A DNA stretch of 64,000 bases from Nitrospiraceae bacterium (GCA_013140715.1 JABFSG010000002.1:45208-109207), one strand, 5' to 3'. Positions 24,172-32,970 are shown, counted from the first letter of the stretch. Numbers and translations are program-made. Notes: generated by a model from the sequence alone, not told the origin.

Positions 24172-24817
24172 CTGGATGTTTCATGGCGACGCCATCGCGG
24201 ACCAGGAATGTGCGGTAGTATCGCAGAACCTTCCGGACATATTGTCTGGTTTCATCGAAGGGGGGAAGCGCTTGATAACGGTCGACCGCATTCTCTCCGG
24301 CATTGTAGGCTGCCAGGGCCAGCGGTAAATTCCCATGGAAGCGATCGAGCAGTTGGCGTAAGTATTTGGTCCCTCCGCCCACATTATCATCCGGATCATA
24401 CATATCCCGCACGTCCAGACGTACGGCTGTCTGGGGCATCAGCTGCATCAGGCCGATCGCGCCGGAGCGAGACACTGCCCGGGGATCGAAGTCCGATTCA
24501 GCTTTGATGACGGCTCGGATTAGCGCAGGATGGAGCTGCTGTTGTACAGAGTGCCGACGAATGAGCGGTTCGAGTTCTTGTTCCGACAGGGTGGAGTGGA
24601 ATCGGCTGGACTCGATCGCGATTTTTCGATAGCGCGAGTCTGACGGGACATTGGTGAGGGAGATTGAGCCATCCCGCCCGATGTATTGATAAATTTCTGC
24701 CGTGGCTGTCGGCAGGGAGAAGGCCAGCCATCCCATTCCTGCAAGTACTGTCGTTGTGAGGCCAATGGCTGTCTGTCGCCCGAAGGCTGTGATGATAAGA
24801 GAAAATATGTTGTGCAT
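24107..24817 (-). CDS. Lytic transglycosylase (SLT domain) with N-terminal DUF4124-like segment
   Basis: Periplasmic peptidoglycan-cleaving enzyme, 236 residues. The signal sequence ends TATAE near residue 41. A short DUF4124-like motif follows (IYQYIGRDGSISLTNVPSD). The SLT catalytic domain has the Glu in IRAVIKAESDFDPRAVS, then GAIGLMQLMPQTA, NVGGGTKYLRQLLDRF and ALAAYNAGENAV. DETRQYVRKVLRYYR completes the family pattern. The C-terminal ~20 residues are encoded antisense to the end of nadB. Start at ATG 24817; no strong ribosome site was noted. Confidence 0.93.
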   Translation of the reverse strand: MHNIFSLIITAFGRQTAIGLTTTVLAGMGWLAFSLPTATAEIYQYIGRDGSISLTNVPSDSRYRKIAIESSRFHSTLSEQELEPLIRRHSVQQQLHPALIRAVIKAESDFDPRAVSRSGAIGLMQLMPQTAVRLDVRDMYDPDDNVGGGTKYLRQLLDRFHGNLPLALAAYNAGENAVDRYQALPPFDETRQYVRKVLRYYRTFLVRDGVAMKHPVSRFVPAEITAIPAISEVASR

Positions 24818-24930
24818 GGATGCAACGATACCAGTCCACCCCTGGGTGTCAAGAAAATGCAGGTCCTATGCCATGGGGAATTGTAAATAGTTCAGGAAAA
24901 CAAGGGAGTATGTGATAACTCAAGGCACTG

Positions 24931-25806
24931 CTAGGGCTCTAAAAACTTTGCTCGGTTGGCCACAAAATCTCTGTGGAGCTGTTGGGTGAGAGGTCCTGGC
25001 GTTCCAACCCCGACCGGATGCCCATCCACGATGGTGACCGGCATCACCTCCATGCTCGTGTTAGTAATAAAACATTCGTCGGCCTTATGAATCGCCTCGA
25101 TCCCAAAATGCCCTTCATCAATAGGGATCCGTGCCTCTCGTGCGAGGCTGAGCACGATGTCGCGCGTGATACCGTCCAGCAAGCCGCATGAAAGCGCCGG
25201 AGTACAGAGCCTGCCTGTTCGGACGAAAAAGAGATTGCTGATGGTGCATTCCGTCAGATGCGATTCCCAATTGAGTAGAATACTGTCGAAGGCACCGGCT
25301 GCGATCGCTTCCCGTTTTGCCAGGATATTGTTCAAGAAATTCGTGGCTTTGATCTGAGGGTCGAGTGCGCTGGGAAGATTACGTCTGGTTTTGGCGACAA
25401 TCAAGCTCACGCCGTTTCGATAGGTCTGTGGCGATGGTGGCGTGAGAGGTTTTGTCATGATCACTAGGGTGGGAGTTTGGCAGAGGGCCGGATCGAGGCC
25501 GATACCGCCGGCTCCGCGGGAAATGGTGATGCGAAGGTATGCGTCGGTACGTTCGTCTCCCAGGTCATTTCTCGTCATCGCTTCGTGCAGAAGCGCCGGC
25601 CATCTGTGCTCGGGGATCGGGATGGTGAGACCGATCGCGTCCGCCGACCGGCGCAGCCTGGCAAGATGTTGGTCTCTCATGAAGATTCGGTTTCCATAGG
25701 AACGAATCGTTTCATAGACACCGTCGCCATAGAGAAACCCATGGTCGAAGACGGAGACGACTGCCTCGTCTTCTTTCACAAACCGGTCATTCAGATAAAT
25801 CAACAT
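24931..25806 (-). CDS. pabC: Class IV PLP aminotransferase, probable aminodeoxychorismate lyase
   Basis: A 291-residue fold-type IV PLP enzyme. The start ATG 25806 is two bases after the pabB-like stop codon, so the pair is one operon. Motifs: VFDHGFLYGDGVYETIRSY, the PLP-lysine segment IKATNFLNNILAKREA, the D-AAT/ADCL phosphate-binding TECTISNLFFVRTG and SCGLLDGITRDIVL. Position next to PabB suggests the lyase step releasing p-aminobenzoate from aminodeoxychorismate. The same family includes branched-chain and D-amino-acid aminotransferases, and sequence alone does not separate them. Confidence 0.8.
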   Translation of the reverse strand: MLIYLNDRFVKEDEAVVSVFDHGFLYGDGVYETIRSYGNRIFMRDQHLARLRRSADAIGLTIPIPEHRWPALLHEAMTRNDLGDERTDAYLRITISRGAGGIGLDPALCQTPTLVIMTKPLTPPSPQTYRNGVSLIVAKTRRNLPSALDPQIKATNFLNNILAKREAIAAGAFDSILLNWESHLTECTISNLFFVRTGRLCTPALSCGLLDGITRDIVLSLAREARIPIDEGHFGIEAIHKADECFITNTSMEVMPVTIVDGHPVGVGTPGPLTQQLHRDFVANRAKFLEP

Positions 25807-25808
25807 GA

Positions 25809-27293
25809 TTACGTCTGTTGCAGCACGCTGAAAAAGGCTTGGGCCTTCTGGAGCGTTTCTTCGTATTCCTTGTCCGGCTCGGAGTCGGCGACAATCCCGG
25901 CGCCGACTTGCAAGTATCCTTTTCCTCCACACCATACCAAGGTTCGAATGACGATGTTGAAATCGAGGTCGCCATTCCAGCCGAGATAGCCGAATGAGCC
26001 GGTATAGGGGCCTCGGCGCACCGGTTCGAGTTCTTCAATAATCTCCATGCAGCGGATCTTCGGCACACCCGTGATGGTGCCCCCAGGAAATAGCGCCTGA
26101 ATCAGGTCGAAAGGCGTGGTGCTCGGCTTCAAGGCACCGCTGATATTGGACACGATGTGGTTCACGTGGGAGTACTGCTCGATGCCCATGAACTCATCGA
26201 CCTGCACTGTGCCGAATCGGCAGACACGGCCGAGGTCGTTTCGTTCGAGATCGATGAGCATGAGGTGTTCGGCTCGCTCCTTTTCACTGGCGAGTAATTC
26301 ACCGATCAGGCGTCGATCGTCGTGCGTATTGATCCCGCGAGGTCTTGTTCCGGCAATCGGGCGTGTGTCCGCCCGCCTATCATGGAGCCGGATGAGCCGT
26401 TCGGGTGAAGCGCTGATCAATGTGACATCGTCGAAGTGCAAGAGGCCTGAGAACGGCGACGGGTTGATCGCTTGCAGGCGTCGATAGAGTTCCTGCTCGT
26501 AGGGTTGTCGATCTACGCCATCGTCATAGGCGCTAACGGGTTCCAGGGTGAATCGATGCGACAGGTTAGCCTGATAGATGTCTCCTGCCGCAATATATTC
26601 CTGACAGCGGCGGACTTGCCGAAGATAGGCATCCCGGGTTTGGTCCGGATGAAAAGCCATCTGGTCGAGGGAGGGAAGTTTATTGGAGAGGGGCGGTTTT
26701 CTGTTGAATCTGGTTTTCCACTCGGCAAGCCGGTCTAAGCCCTCGTCATAGAGCTTCTCCCGGGGCTCTCCCAGAAACCGTTCTATGGGAGGGCAAAACA
26801 TAATCTGCACTCGATCGGTCTGATGATCGACGGCGGTGACAATGTCATACAGACCGAATTGCAATTGGGGGAGGAGCAGATCGTCCTTGGCAATGGACGG
26901 AAGCGGTTCATATTCACGAACAAAGTCGTAACTGAGGTAGCCGACGGCTCCACCAAAGAAATGGGGCAGGCCTGGACGAGGCTCCATCCACGCTCCGGTG
27001 CATAATTTGCCGAGACTTTCGAGGGAGGGGGCCGACGAACACTCGCGCCCATCCTGGGTTCGAAAAGCAGCTTGCCCCTGTTGTCCCGTCAGCACCGAAA
27101 AGGGGTTGCTCCCTAAATATGAATAGTGGCTCCCGCCACCCGGTCCCTTCCCGCTGTCGAGTAAGAACGATGGTTGAGAGGGGGAGGCAATCAGCCGGTA
27201 TAGTTCAAGAGGCGTCCTTCCTTGGCCGTCCATCGTAAGGATTAGAGGCTGTGGAGGACCGCTCAGGAATGATGGTTGGGAGAGACGGGTCAT
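25809..27293 (-). CDS. pabB: Aminodeoxychorismate synthase component I (chorismate-binding enzyme)
   Basis: Uses chorismate and ammonia to make 4-amino-4-deoxychorismate for folate synthesis. The 494 residues from ATG 27293 (GTG 27338, with GAGG close upstream, is an alternative) span a complete TrpE/PabB fold. Motifs: GGAVGYLSYDFVREYEPL, YIAAGDIYQANLSHRF, RPIAGTRPRGINTH, EHLMLIDLERNDLGRV, FPGGTITGVPKIRCMEIIEE and GPYTGSFGYLGWNGDLDFNI. The PIAGT motif has Ala where E. coli PabB has its active-site Lys; this is also true of TrpE and of B. subtilis-type PabB. The neighbouring class IV enzyme favours PabB, but anthranilate synthase is not excluded. No glutaminase subunit lies nearby. Confidence 0.83.
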   Translation of the reverse strand: MTRLSQPSFLSGPPQPLILTMDGQGRTPLELYRLIASPSQPSFLLDSGKGPGGGSHYSYLGSNPFSVLTGQQGQAAFRTQDGRECSSAPSLESLGKLCTGAWMEPRPGLPHFFGGAVGYLSYDFVREYEPLPSIAKDDLLLPQLQFGLYDIVTAVDHQTDRVQIMFCPPIERFLGEPREKLYDEGLDRLAEWKTRFNRKPPLSNKLPSLDQMAFHPDQTRDAYLRQVRRCQEYIAAGDIYQANLSHRFTLEPVSAYDDGVDRQPYEQELYRRLQAINPSPFSGLLHFDDVTLISASPERLIRLHDRRADTRPIAGTRPRGINTHDDRRLIGELLASEKERAEHLMLIDLERNDLGRVCRFGTVQVDEFMGIEQYSHVNHIVSNISGALKPSTTPFDLIQALFPGGTITGVPKIRCMEIIEELEPVRRGPYTGSFGYLGWNGDLDFNIVIRTLVWCGGKGYLQVGAGIVADSEPDKEYEETLQKAQAFFSVLQQT

Positions 27294-27379
27294 GGGTGAA
27301 TGTGAATGTATATCGCGATTCACAGATGCGTCCTTCACTATACCTCACTGTATCGGCTGTGTCACAGTACAGGGTCGGC

Positions 27380-27409
27380 TTGACAACATTAGGATGATTC
27401 TGGTTGAAT
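27380..27409 (+). promoter_or_regulatory. Putative promoter of the ATPase Fo operon
   Basis: TTGACA (27380-27385), 18-base spacer, TTGAAT (27404-27409). The -35 is perfect, the -10 weak. It lies 68 bases before the first operon gene. Confidence 0.35.
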
Positions 27410-27476
27410 TGCGCGCCCGCCATCGGCAGAGTCTTTGCGGTATAGCTTGCACTGCACTCTCCTCCGTGGGTACGAC

Positions 27477-27698
27477 ATGCCCCCTTCACAGGATCCGTTT
27501 TATGCGGGACTTGGCCAAGCGGTCCGGATCGCAACCGATCTGCTCGCTGCGCTGATTGTCGGGGGAGGGCTGGGTTGGGCCTGTGATACCTATCTCTTCT
27601 CCTCCACGCCCTGGGGGATGGTTGTCGGGCTTGTGTTGGGTGTTGTGACCGGGATCAGAAATGCCTACCGGTCGGCGCAACGGTGGTCGAAGACATAA
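27477..27698 (+). CDS. AtpZ/AtpI-family ATP synthase accessory protein
   Basis: A 73-residue membrane protein, first gene of the Fo operon. It starts at ATG 27477. Two hydrophobic helices, IATDLLAALIVGGGLGWACD and WGMVVGLVLGVVTGIRNAY, carry the family DxxLFxxxPWGM-like turn (CDTYLFSSTPWGMV) and the conserved G-x-R-N-A-Y end. AtpI/AtpZ helps c-ring assembly or Mg2+ transport during ATPase biogenesis. Followed by atpB after 29 bases. Confidence 0.88.
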   Translation: MPPSQDPFYAGLGQAVRIATDLLAALIVGGGLGWACDTYLFSSTPWGMVVGLVLGVVTGIRNAYRSAQRWSKT

Positions 27699-27727
27699 CG
27701 TGTTTCAGTAGAAAGTAAGAAAACACC

Positions 27728-28477
27728 ATGGAAGAAAGTCCACTCCATCCGTTCGAGCTTCACAACTGGATAGAGATTTCGCTTGGCAGATTGGATATCT
27801 CCATCAACAAAGCGGTTGTCATGATGTGGGTGGTGGTCTCCCTTGTGGCGCTGTTTATGGTGATGGCAGGATCGGCACGTAAGCTGGTGCCTGGTAAGTT
27901 GCAGAGCATGGCGGAAATCATGGTGGATTTCATTCGCGGCATCATCATGGATACGATGGGGAAAGACGGGATGCGATTTTTCCCTCTCATCGCCACGCTG
28001 TTTCTGTTTATTCTTTTCTGTAATCTTATCGGGCTGATTCCTGGGAGCTACACCGTGACGAGTCAGATCGTCGTGACGGCTGTGTTCTCATGTGTAGTCT
28101 ATGGGCTCAGCCTGGTGATGGGGTTTTTCATACATGGGGTGAAGTTTCTAGGTATTCTTGTTCCGCCAGGTACACCGGGGTGGCTGCTCCCCTTGATGGT
28201 GCCGATCGAGTTGATCAGTCAATTGGCTCGGCCTATTTCACTGGCCGTCCGGTTATTTGCAAATATGACGGCGGGGCATGTGATTCTCGGCGTCCTGTTC
28301 GGCCTGTCAATCAGCGGCGGATTGTTGATTGGGTGGTTGCCCTTTGCGTTTACGGTCGCGATGAACGGGCTGGAAGTCGGCATTGCGTTCATTCAGGCCT
28401 ATATTTTTACCGTGTTGACTTGCGTCTATCTGGGAGACGCATTCCATTTGCACGGCCACGATGAGCATGCGCATTAG
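27728..28477 (+). CDS. atpB: F-type ATP synthase subunit a
   Basis: Membrane subunit providing the proton half-channels. The 249 residues have five or six helices and the essential arginine in RPISLAVRLFANMTAGH, followed by the conserved C-terminal helix VGIAFIQAYIFTVLTCVYLG. The N-terminus (LHPFELHNWIE) and the His-rich tail HLHGHDEHAH are typical of variants in this type of operon. Second gene of atpZ/I-B-E-F; the F1 genes are not in this window. Confidence 0.96.
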   Translation: MEESPLHPFELHNWIEISLGRLDISINKAVVMMWVVVSLVALFMVMAGSARKLVPGKLQSMAEIMVDFIRGIIMDTMGKDGMRFFPLIATLFLFILFCNLIGLIPGSYTVTSQIVVTAVFSCVVYGLSLVMGFFIHGVKFLGILVPPGTPGWLLPLMVPIELISQLARPISLAVRLFANMTAGHVILGVLFGLSISGGLLIGWLPFAFTVAMNGLEVGIAFIQAYIFTVLTCVYLGDAFHLHGHDEHAH

Positions 28478-28514
28478 CGCGTGTCGGTTCAGACTAAGGG
28501 AGGAGTAGGACATA

Positions 28515-28745
28515 ATGGATTCAGCAGCAGCAGCATTGTTGGGCATGGGGTTAGCGGCGGCAGGGTTTGCCGGAGCCGGTGTGGGGATCGGCTATATTTT
28601 CGGGAAGATGATTGAGGCGGTGGCGCGCCAGCCGGAAGCGGAAGCCCGCGTCGGAAAGTATATGTGGATCGGGTTTGCGCTGGTAGAAGCCATCGCGCTA
28701 TACGGCCTGGTCATTGCTTTCATCATCATGGGCCTCCGCAAATAA
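28515..28745 (+). CDS. atpE: F-type ATP synthase subunit c
   Basis: A 76-residue hairpin that forms the rotor ring. Helix 1 is glycine/alanine-rich (AAGFAGAGVGIGYIFGK). The polar loop is ARQPEAEARVG, and helix 2 carries the ion-binding Glu in IGFALVEAIALYGLVIAF. The residues around that Glu (VEAIALYG) and the absence of the Gln/Ser/Thr set used for Na+ suggest proton coupling. GGAGG lies in the leader 10 bases before the ATG. The high translation expected of subunit c fits this strong site. Confidence 0.96.
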   Translation: MDSAAAALLGMGLAAAGFAGAGVGIGYIFGKMIEAVARQPEAEARVGKYMWIGFALVEAIALYGLVIAFIIMGLRK

Positions 28746-28788
28746 GGAGCGTTAACCGTTATTCGTCAACCGGTAAGCGGGAAGATTT

Positions 28789-28822
28789 CTCGTTTCTCGT
28801 TTCACGTTTAACGTTTTACGAG
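28789..28822. repeat. Degenerate CGTTT tandem repeat between atpE and atpF
   Basis: Five imperfect units of CGTTT/ACGTTT fill most of the 84-base gap. The ends CTCGT (28789-28793) and ACGAG (28818-28822) are complementary. The repeat abuts the atpF start region, where only a weak GAGAG is available as ribosome site. Confidence 0.6.
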
Positions 28823-28829
28823 AGCACAC

Positions 28830-29336
28830 ATGCCGCAGTTTGAATCTGATTTCTTTTCTTCTTTGATTTTTTGGGAGATCCTGTCGTTCGGGATTCTCTT
28901 GTTCGTGCTCTACAAGTTTGCCTTTCCCGGCATCTTGAGCGCATTGGAAGAGCGGGAAAAGAAAATTAAGGACAGTCTCGATCAAGCCGAGCGCCATCGG
29001 TCGGAGGCCGAGGGAAAACTCAGGGAGTACGAGGCCAAGCTCAATCATGCTGCGAAAGAGGCGGAAGGCATTCTCGCTGCCGCAAAAGAACGGGCGCAGC
29101 GTTTAATGGAGGAGAATGAGCAGCGGCTCACGGCCGAAGCGGAGCGGATCAAGGGCGATGCGACACGTGAAATCGATCATGAACGGCGGAAGGCGATCCA
29201 GGACATTCGTGCCCAAACCACCGATTTGGCCTTGATGGTTGCGGAGAAGGTTGTGCAGCGAAGTCTGAGTGAGGCGGACCACCGGAAGTTCGCAGACGAA
29301 GCGCTCGAGGCTCTGTCTAAATCCTACCAGCGATAA
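28830..29336 (+). CDS. atpF: F-type ATP synthase subunit b
   Basis: A 168-residue peripheral-stalk subunit. One N-terminal membrane helix (LIFWEILSFGILLFVLYKFA) is followed by PGILSALEEREKKIKDSLDQ. A continuous charged coiled coil with heptad pattern runs to about residue 150. Length and pattern are those of a normal b subunit. It is the last gene of the cluster. A 40-bp perfect palindrome begins six bases after its stop. Confidence 0.95.
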   Translation: MPQFESDFFSSLIFWEILSFGILLFVLYKFAFPGILSALEEREKKIKDSLDQAERHRSEAEGKLREYEAKLNHAAKEAEGILAAAKERAQRLMEENEQRLTAEAERIKGDATREIDHERRKAIQDIRAQTTDLALMVAEKVVQRSLSEADHRKFADEALEALSKSYQR

Positions 29337-29341
29337 TTTAG

Positions 29342-29381
29342 AGATCTGGAGGAGTCAGCCTAGGCTGACTCCTCCAGATCT
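29342..29381. terminator. 40-bp perfect palindrome, likely bidirectional terminator
   Basis: AGATCTGGAGGAGTCAGCC (29342-29360), TA, then its exact reverse complement to 29381. It lies between convergent atpF and larE. Bases 29355-29381 also encode the last eight residues and stop codon of LarE. No T-tract follows on the + side. Confidence 0.75.
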
Positions 29382-30164
29382 GTATCCTTCCAAATCCACA
29401 CAGACGAAGCGAAAGCCGGCTTTGTGGAGACGGGCGCTGATATGCGCACGCAGATCGGGCTGATTCAGCCGAGGAAACTCCTCTGCCCCGACCTCGATTC
29501 GCGCGAGTTCTCCGTGTTCCCGCACCCGCACATGGCGAAACCCCTCAGCCTGCAAAATATCTTCAGCCTGCTCCACACGACGGAGGCTGTCGATGGTAAT
29601 CGGTGTGCCGCGAGGGATTCTGGAAGACAGGCAGGCGGCGGCAGGCTTATCCCAGTTTGAGAGTCCCAAGGCCTGGGCGATTGCCCGCACATCGGACTTC
29701 GAGAGGGCCGCTTCAACCAACGGGCTCCGCACTCCCCACTCGCGTGCCGCTTTGATGCCAGGGCGATCGTCCCCGAGGTCGTCGAGATTCGTCCCGTCCA
29801 CAATCCACCGGCTTGCGCGCGGTTCGCGCAATCCGTCCAGCAATTGGTAGAGATCGGTCTTGCAATGGAAGCAGCGCGTTGCGTCGTTCTGGACGAAGGC
29901 TGGAACTTCAAGTTGATCGGTGTGGACCAGCTCATGTCGCGCGCCAATTTCTAAGGCGACCAGCTTTGCGCCATCGAGTTCGATCGTGGGAAACGTCGGT
30001 GAGACAGCTGTGACGGCCAGCGCTTGTTGACCAAGTTGCTCATGGGCGATTTTCAGAACGACGGTGCTATCGATCCCACCGGAGTAGGCGACCAGGACGG
30101 ACTGCATGTCCGAGAGCATTTGACGGAGGGTATTGAGTTTACCGTTGAGTGATTCGGTCAGCAT
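29355..30164 (-). CDS. larE: ATP-dependent sacrificial sulfur transferase, LarE family
   Basis: PP-loop enzyme that adenylates the nicotinic-acid-derived cofactor and inserts sulfur during nickel-pincer (NPN) cofactor synthesis, giving up a Cys sulfur. The 269 residues have the PP-loop SGGIDST near residue 29, TRCFHCKTDLY, WIVDGTNLDDLGDDRPG and AACLSSRIPRGTPIT. The last holds the Cys aligned with the sacrificial Cys176 of L. plantarum LarE. LarB and LarC are not in the window, so its role may be wider. Its C-terminus is written inside the 40-bp palindrome. Start ATG 30164. Confidence 0.93.
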   Translation of the reverse strand: MLTESLNGKLNTLRQMLSDMQSVLVAYSGGIDSTVVLKIAHEQLGQQALAVTAVSPTFPTIELDGAKLVALEIGARHELVHTDQLEVPAFVQNDATRCFHCKTDLYQLLDGLREPRASRWIVDGTNLDDLGDDRPGIKAAREWGVRSPLVEAALSKSDVRAIAQALGLSNWDKPAAACLSSRIPRGTPITIDSLRRVEQAEDILQAEGFRHVRVREHGELARIEVGAEEFPRLNQPDLRAHISARLHKAGFRFVCVDLEGYRSGGVSLG

Positions 30165-30192
30165 GAATGTCTGTCCTTAGAGTTGCCGATGC

Positions 30193-31557
30193 CTATCGCT
30201 TGATCTTCGCCTTGGCGAGGTTACCTACCACCACCAAGGCATAGCGTTTAGGGTCCAGGTATTGTTTGGCAACGCGCTGCACGTCTTCCTTCGTGACTCG
30301 GTCTATCCATTTAGGGTAGTCCGAGAAGTATTCGAGTCCCAGGCCATAGAATTCCACTTGGGCGAGCACATTTGCAAGCTTCGCGGTGGAATCGAATCGC
30401 AGCGGGAAGCTGCCGATCAGGAACGATTTGGCCTCGGCCAGCTCCTGGTCTGATACGGGCGCGTCGCGGATGGATTTGATTTCTGACAAGACGCCGGCGA
30501 TGGCTTGATTCGTCGTCTCAGTCTTGGTTTGCAGGTTCACCCAAAATGAACCAGGCATCAGCCTGGCATCGAAGTGGCTCGTGATTCCATAGGCCAGGCC
30601 CTGTTTGTCGCGAATCGAATCCATCAAGCGGGAGGAAAACCCGCCGGCTCCCAGGATGTAATTCATCACGGTCACTGAATAAAAATCCGGGTGTGTGCGC
30701 TGGATGCCGGCATGACCGAGTACGATCGTGGATTGGGTAAGATCTTTTTCGATGAGTTGGACGGTTTTTCGTTCGACAGGCGAGGGGTGTTTCATGTTCC
30801 GAACCGCCGCTGCCCCTTTTTTCCAAGATCCAAAATGAGTCTGTGTTAGCGACGTGGCTTGTTCCAACGTAATATCGCCGATGATGGTCAAGATGACCTG
30901 GGAGGGGGAATATTCACGTCCGTAGAAGCCCTGTACGTCGGTCAGGGTGATTTTGTGGAGGCTCTCCTCCGTTCCATTGATGGGCCAGCGGTAGGGGTGT
31001 CCATGAAATACGAGCTGGTTGAACGCCTTCATGGCGATATGGCCTGGATCGTCATTATCGCTCGCCATCTCGCCCAGGAGTTGGGTGCGAATCCGTTCGA
31101 ACTCCTGTTTCTGAAATGCGGGGCGTTGCAGCATGTCTGCGAGCAGGGTAAAGCCGAGGTCGATATCTTTTTTGAGTACGCGAGCGGAGGCGGTGGTGAA
31201 ATCCTCCGAAGCTTTCGCTTCCAGGGCTCCGCCGACGAAATCGATTTGTTCCGCCAACTGTTTCGACGTGCGTGTGGTCGTTCCTTCGTCGAGAAGGCTG
31301 GCGACGAGATTTGCCAGTCCTGCTTTGTCGGGAGGATCTTGTGAAGAGCCGGTCTTGATCAGCGCATGGACCTCGACGATGGGGAGGAAATGTTGCTCAA
31401 GGACGAGGACTGTGATGCCATTGGCAGTCACAAATTTCGTCGGTGCAATCTCCGCCGCCACAGTGGGACCGCTTCCCAAGAGGAAGGCACAAAATCCCAT
31501 CACCAGGGTCAGGATGGCCTGTCGTCCAGGCACTGCCCATCGTCTCGTTGAGGACAT
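30193..31557 (-). CDS. M16-family peptidase homolog lacking the zinc motif
   Basis: A 454-residue exported protein (signal sequence ending TVAAE near residue 35) with both M16 half-domains. The position of the HxxEH zinc site reads GLANLVASLLDEGT, so the catalytic residues are absent. The C-terminal R/Y-type substrate-holding region is kept (YILGAGGFSSRLMDSIRDKQ, GLAYGI). This is the pattern of the non-catalytic partner in heterodimeric M16B peptidases, and the catalytic partner is the gene immediately upstream, separated by two bases. Probably periplasmic. Confidence 0.88.
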   Translation of the reverse strand: MSSTRRWAVPGRQAILTLVMGFCAFLLGSGPTVAAEIAPTKFVTANGITVLVLEQHFLPIVEVHALIKTGSSQDPPDKAGLANLVASLLDEGTTTRTSKQLAEQIDFVGGALEAKASEDFTTASARVLKKDIDLGFTLLADMLQRPAFQKQEFERIRTQLLGEMASDNDDPGHIAMKAFNQLVFHGHPYRWPINGTEESLHKITLTDVQGFYGREYSPSQVILTIIGDITLEQATSLTQTHFGSWKKGAAAVRNMKHPSPVERKTVQLIEKDLTQSTIVLGHAGIQRTHPDFYSVTVMNYILGAGGFSSRLMDSIRDKQGLAYGITSHFDARLMPGSFWVNLQTKTETTNQAIAGVLSEIKSIRDAPVSDQELAEAKSFLIGSFPLRFDSTAKLANVLAQVEFYGLGLEYFSDYPKWIDRVTKEDVQRVAKQYLDPKRYALVVVGNLAKAKIKR

Positions 31558-31559
31558 GA

Positions 31560-32945
31560 CTAAGGCCCTCCCTGTTGGGTGGCTGTGGAGGGCGCCTCTG
31601 GTGGCTTGGGAGGCACAGGAATCAACGTGCCGATGGTCCGATTATCTTCTGTCAAGTATTGGCGGGCGACACGCTGAATGTCTTTAGTTGTCACGGCCCT
31701 GATCCGTTCGACAAACTGGTCGATTTTCCGCCATCCAGCGCCAACGGTTTCAGCCTGTCCAAGCAACATGGCATGCCGGAAGTTGGAGTCCTGCTCGAAG
31801 ACATGATTGGCTTCGACTTGATTCTTTGCCCGTTGGAGTTCTTGTTCTGTCGGGGGATCGGTCTGGAGGCGCTTGATCTCTCGGTGCAGGGCCTCTTCGA
31901 CCGCTTCCGGTTTTTGGCCTGGGCTCACCAGGGCATAAAAATAGAAAAGGCCTGGATCGGTCTGCAGCAAACTGTATTCCGCTCCGACTGCGAGGGACGA
32001 CTTTTGTTCGTACACAAGGCTCTGGTAGAGGCGGGAGCTTTTCCCCTGCGATAGAATCGAACTCAGAATATCGAGGGCGTAGGAGTCTTCGCTCGTAAAA
32101 TTCGGCACGCGATAGCCCATCATGACGAATGGGACTTGGGCATCCCGCTTGAGGAGGAAGCGGCGTTCACCCTTTTGTTCCGTTTCCATAGTGACGACCG
32201 GCTTGGGCTCCGGTCCCCGCGGAATCGGTTCGAACAGCTGTTTAATCGTAGGGAGCAGGCTGTCAGCCTTGATGTCGCCCACTACGATGAGGGTTGCGTT
32301 GTTGGGTGAATAATAGGTGTCGTAGTGCCGTTGTAGGTCATCGAGGGTCATGGCATCCAGGTCGCTGAACCAGCCGATCACAGGCCAATGATATGGGTGG
32401 CTGAGATAAGCCTGGGCGAAGAGCGCCTCAACGAGTGCACCCTGGGGATCGTCTTCGGTGCGAAGACGTCGCTCTTCCTTCACGACCTCTCGTTCCGTCG
32501 TCAACTCACTTCTGTCGAGCACGAGCCCCTGCATACGGTCAGCCTCAAGTTCCAGGGCCAGCTCGACACGGTCGGCGGCGAGATTTTCGAAATAGGCTGT
32601 GAAGTCCTGGCTCGTGAAGGCGTTGTCCATCCCGCCATTCTTTCGTATGAGTCGGGAGAAGGCCCCTTTGGGATATTTCGCAGTGCCCTTGAACATCATA
32701 TGTTCAAGCATGTGGGATAAACCTGCACGGCCCATGACTTCGTTGCGTGAGCCGACTTTATACCAAACTTGAACCGTGGCGACCGGCGCTTTGGGAATTT
32801 CGACTAACAGGACCTTCATCCCATTGGAGAGGACGAACTCGCGAGGTTCCGTCGCGTCGGCGGGCGGTGGAAAGGCGAAGACGAGACTGCTCGCCGCAAT
32901 CACCCAAGATAGGAGCATGATCTGTCGAGATTTGAGCTGGGTCAT
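31560..32945 (-). CDS. Zinc-dependent M16-family peptidase
   Basis: Catalytic partner of the downstream M16 homolog. The 461 residues have a signal sequence (ending ADATE near residue 33). The inverted zinc motif HMLEH is at about residue 83 (GLSHMLEHMMFKGT), and the third ligand lies in ELTTEREVVKEERRL some 76 residues later. The C-terminal domain has SSILSQGKSSRLYQSLVYE. The pair is predicted to form a clamshell that digests peptides in the periplasm. Both are on one transcript. Confidence 0.93.
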   Translation of the reverse strand: MTQLKSRQIMLLSWVIAASSLVFAFPPPADATEPREFVLSNGMKVLLVEIPKAPVATVQVWYKVGSRNEVMGRAGLSHMLEHMMFKGTAKYPKGAFSRLIRKNGGMDNAFTSQDFTAYFENLAADRVELALELEADRMQGLVLDRSELTTEREVVKEERRLRTEDDPQGALVEALFAQAYLSHPYHWPVIGWFSDLDAMTLDDLQRHYDTYYSPNNATLIVVGDIKADSLLPTIKQLFEPIPRGPEPKPVVTMETEQKGERRFLLKRDAQVPFVMMGYRVPNFTSEDSYALDILSSILSQGKSSRLYQSLVYEQKSSLAVGAEYSLLQTDPGLFYFYALVSPGQKPEAVEEALHREIKRLQTDPPTEQELQRAKNQVEANHVFEQDSNFRHAMLLGQAETVGAGWRKIDQFVERIRAVTTKDIQRVARQYLTEDNRTIGTLIPVPPKPPEAPSTATQQGGP

Positions 32946-32970
32946 GGTTGGGCGGTAGGCACAGCGTATG

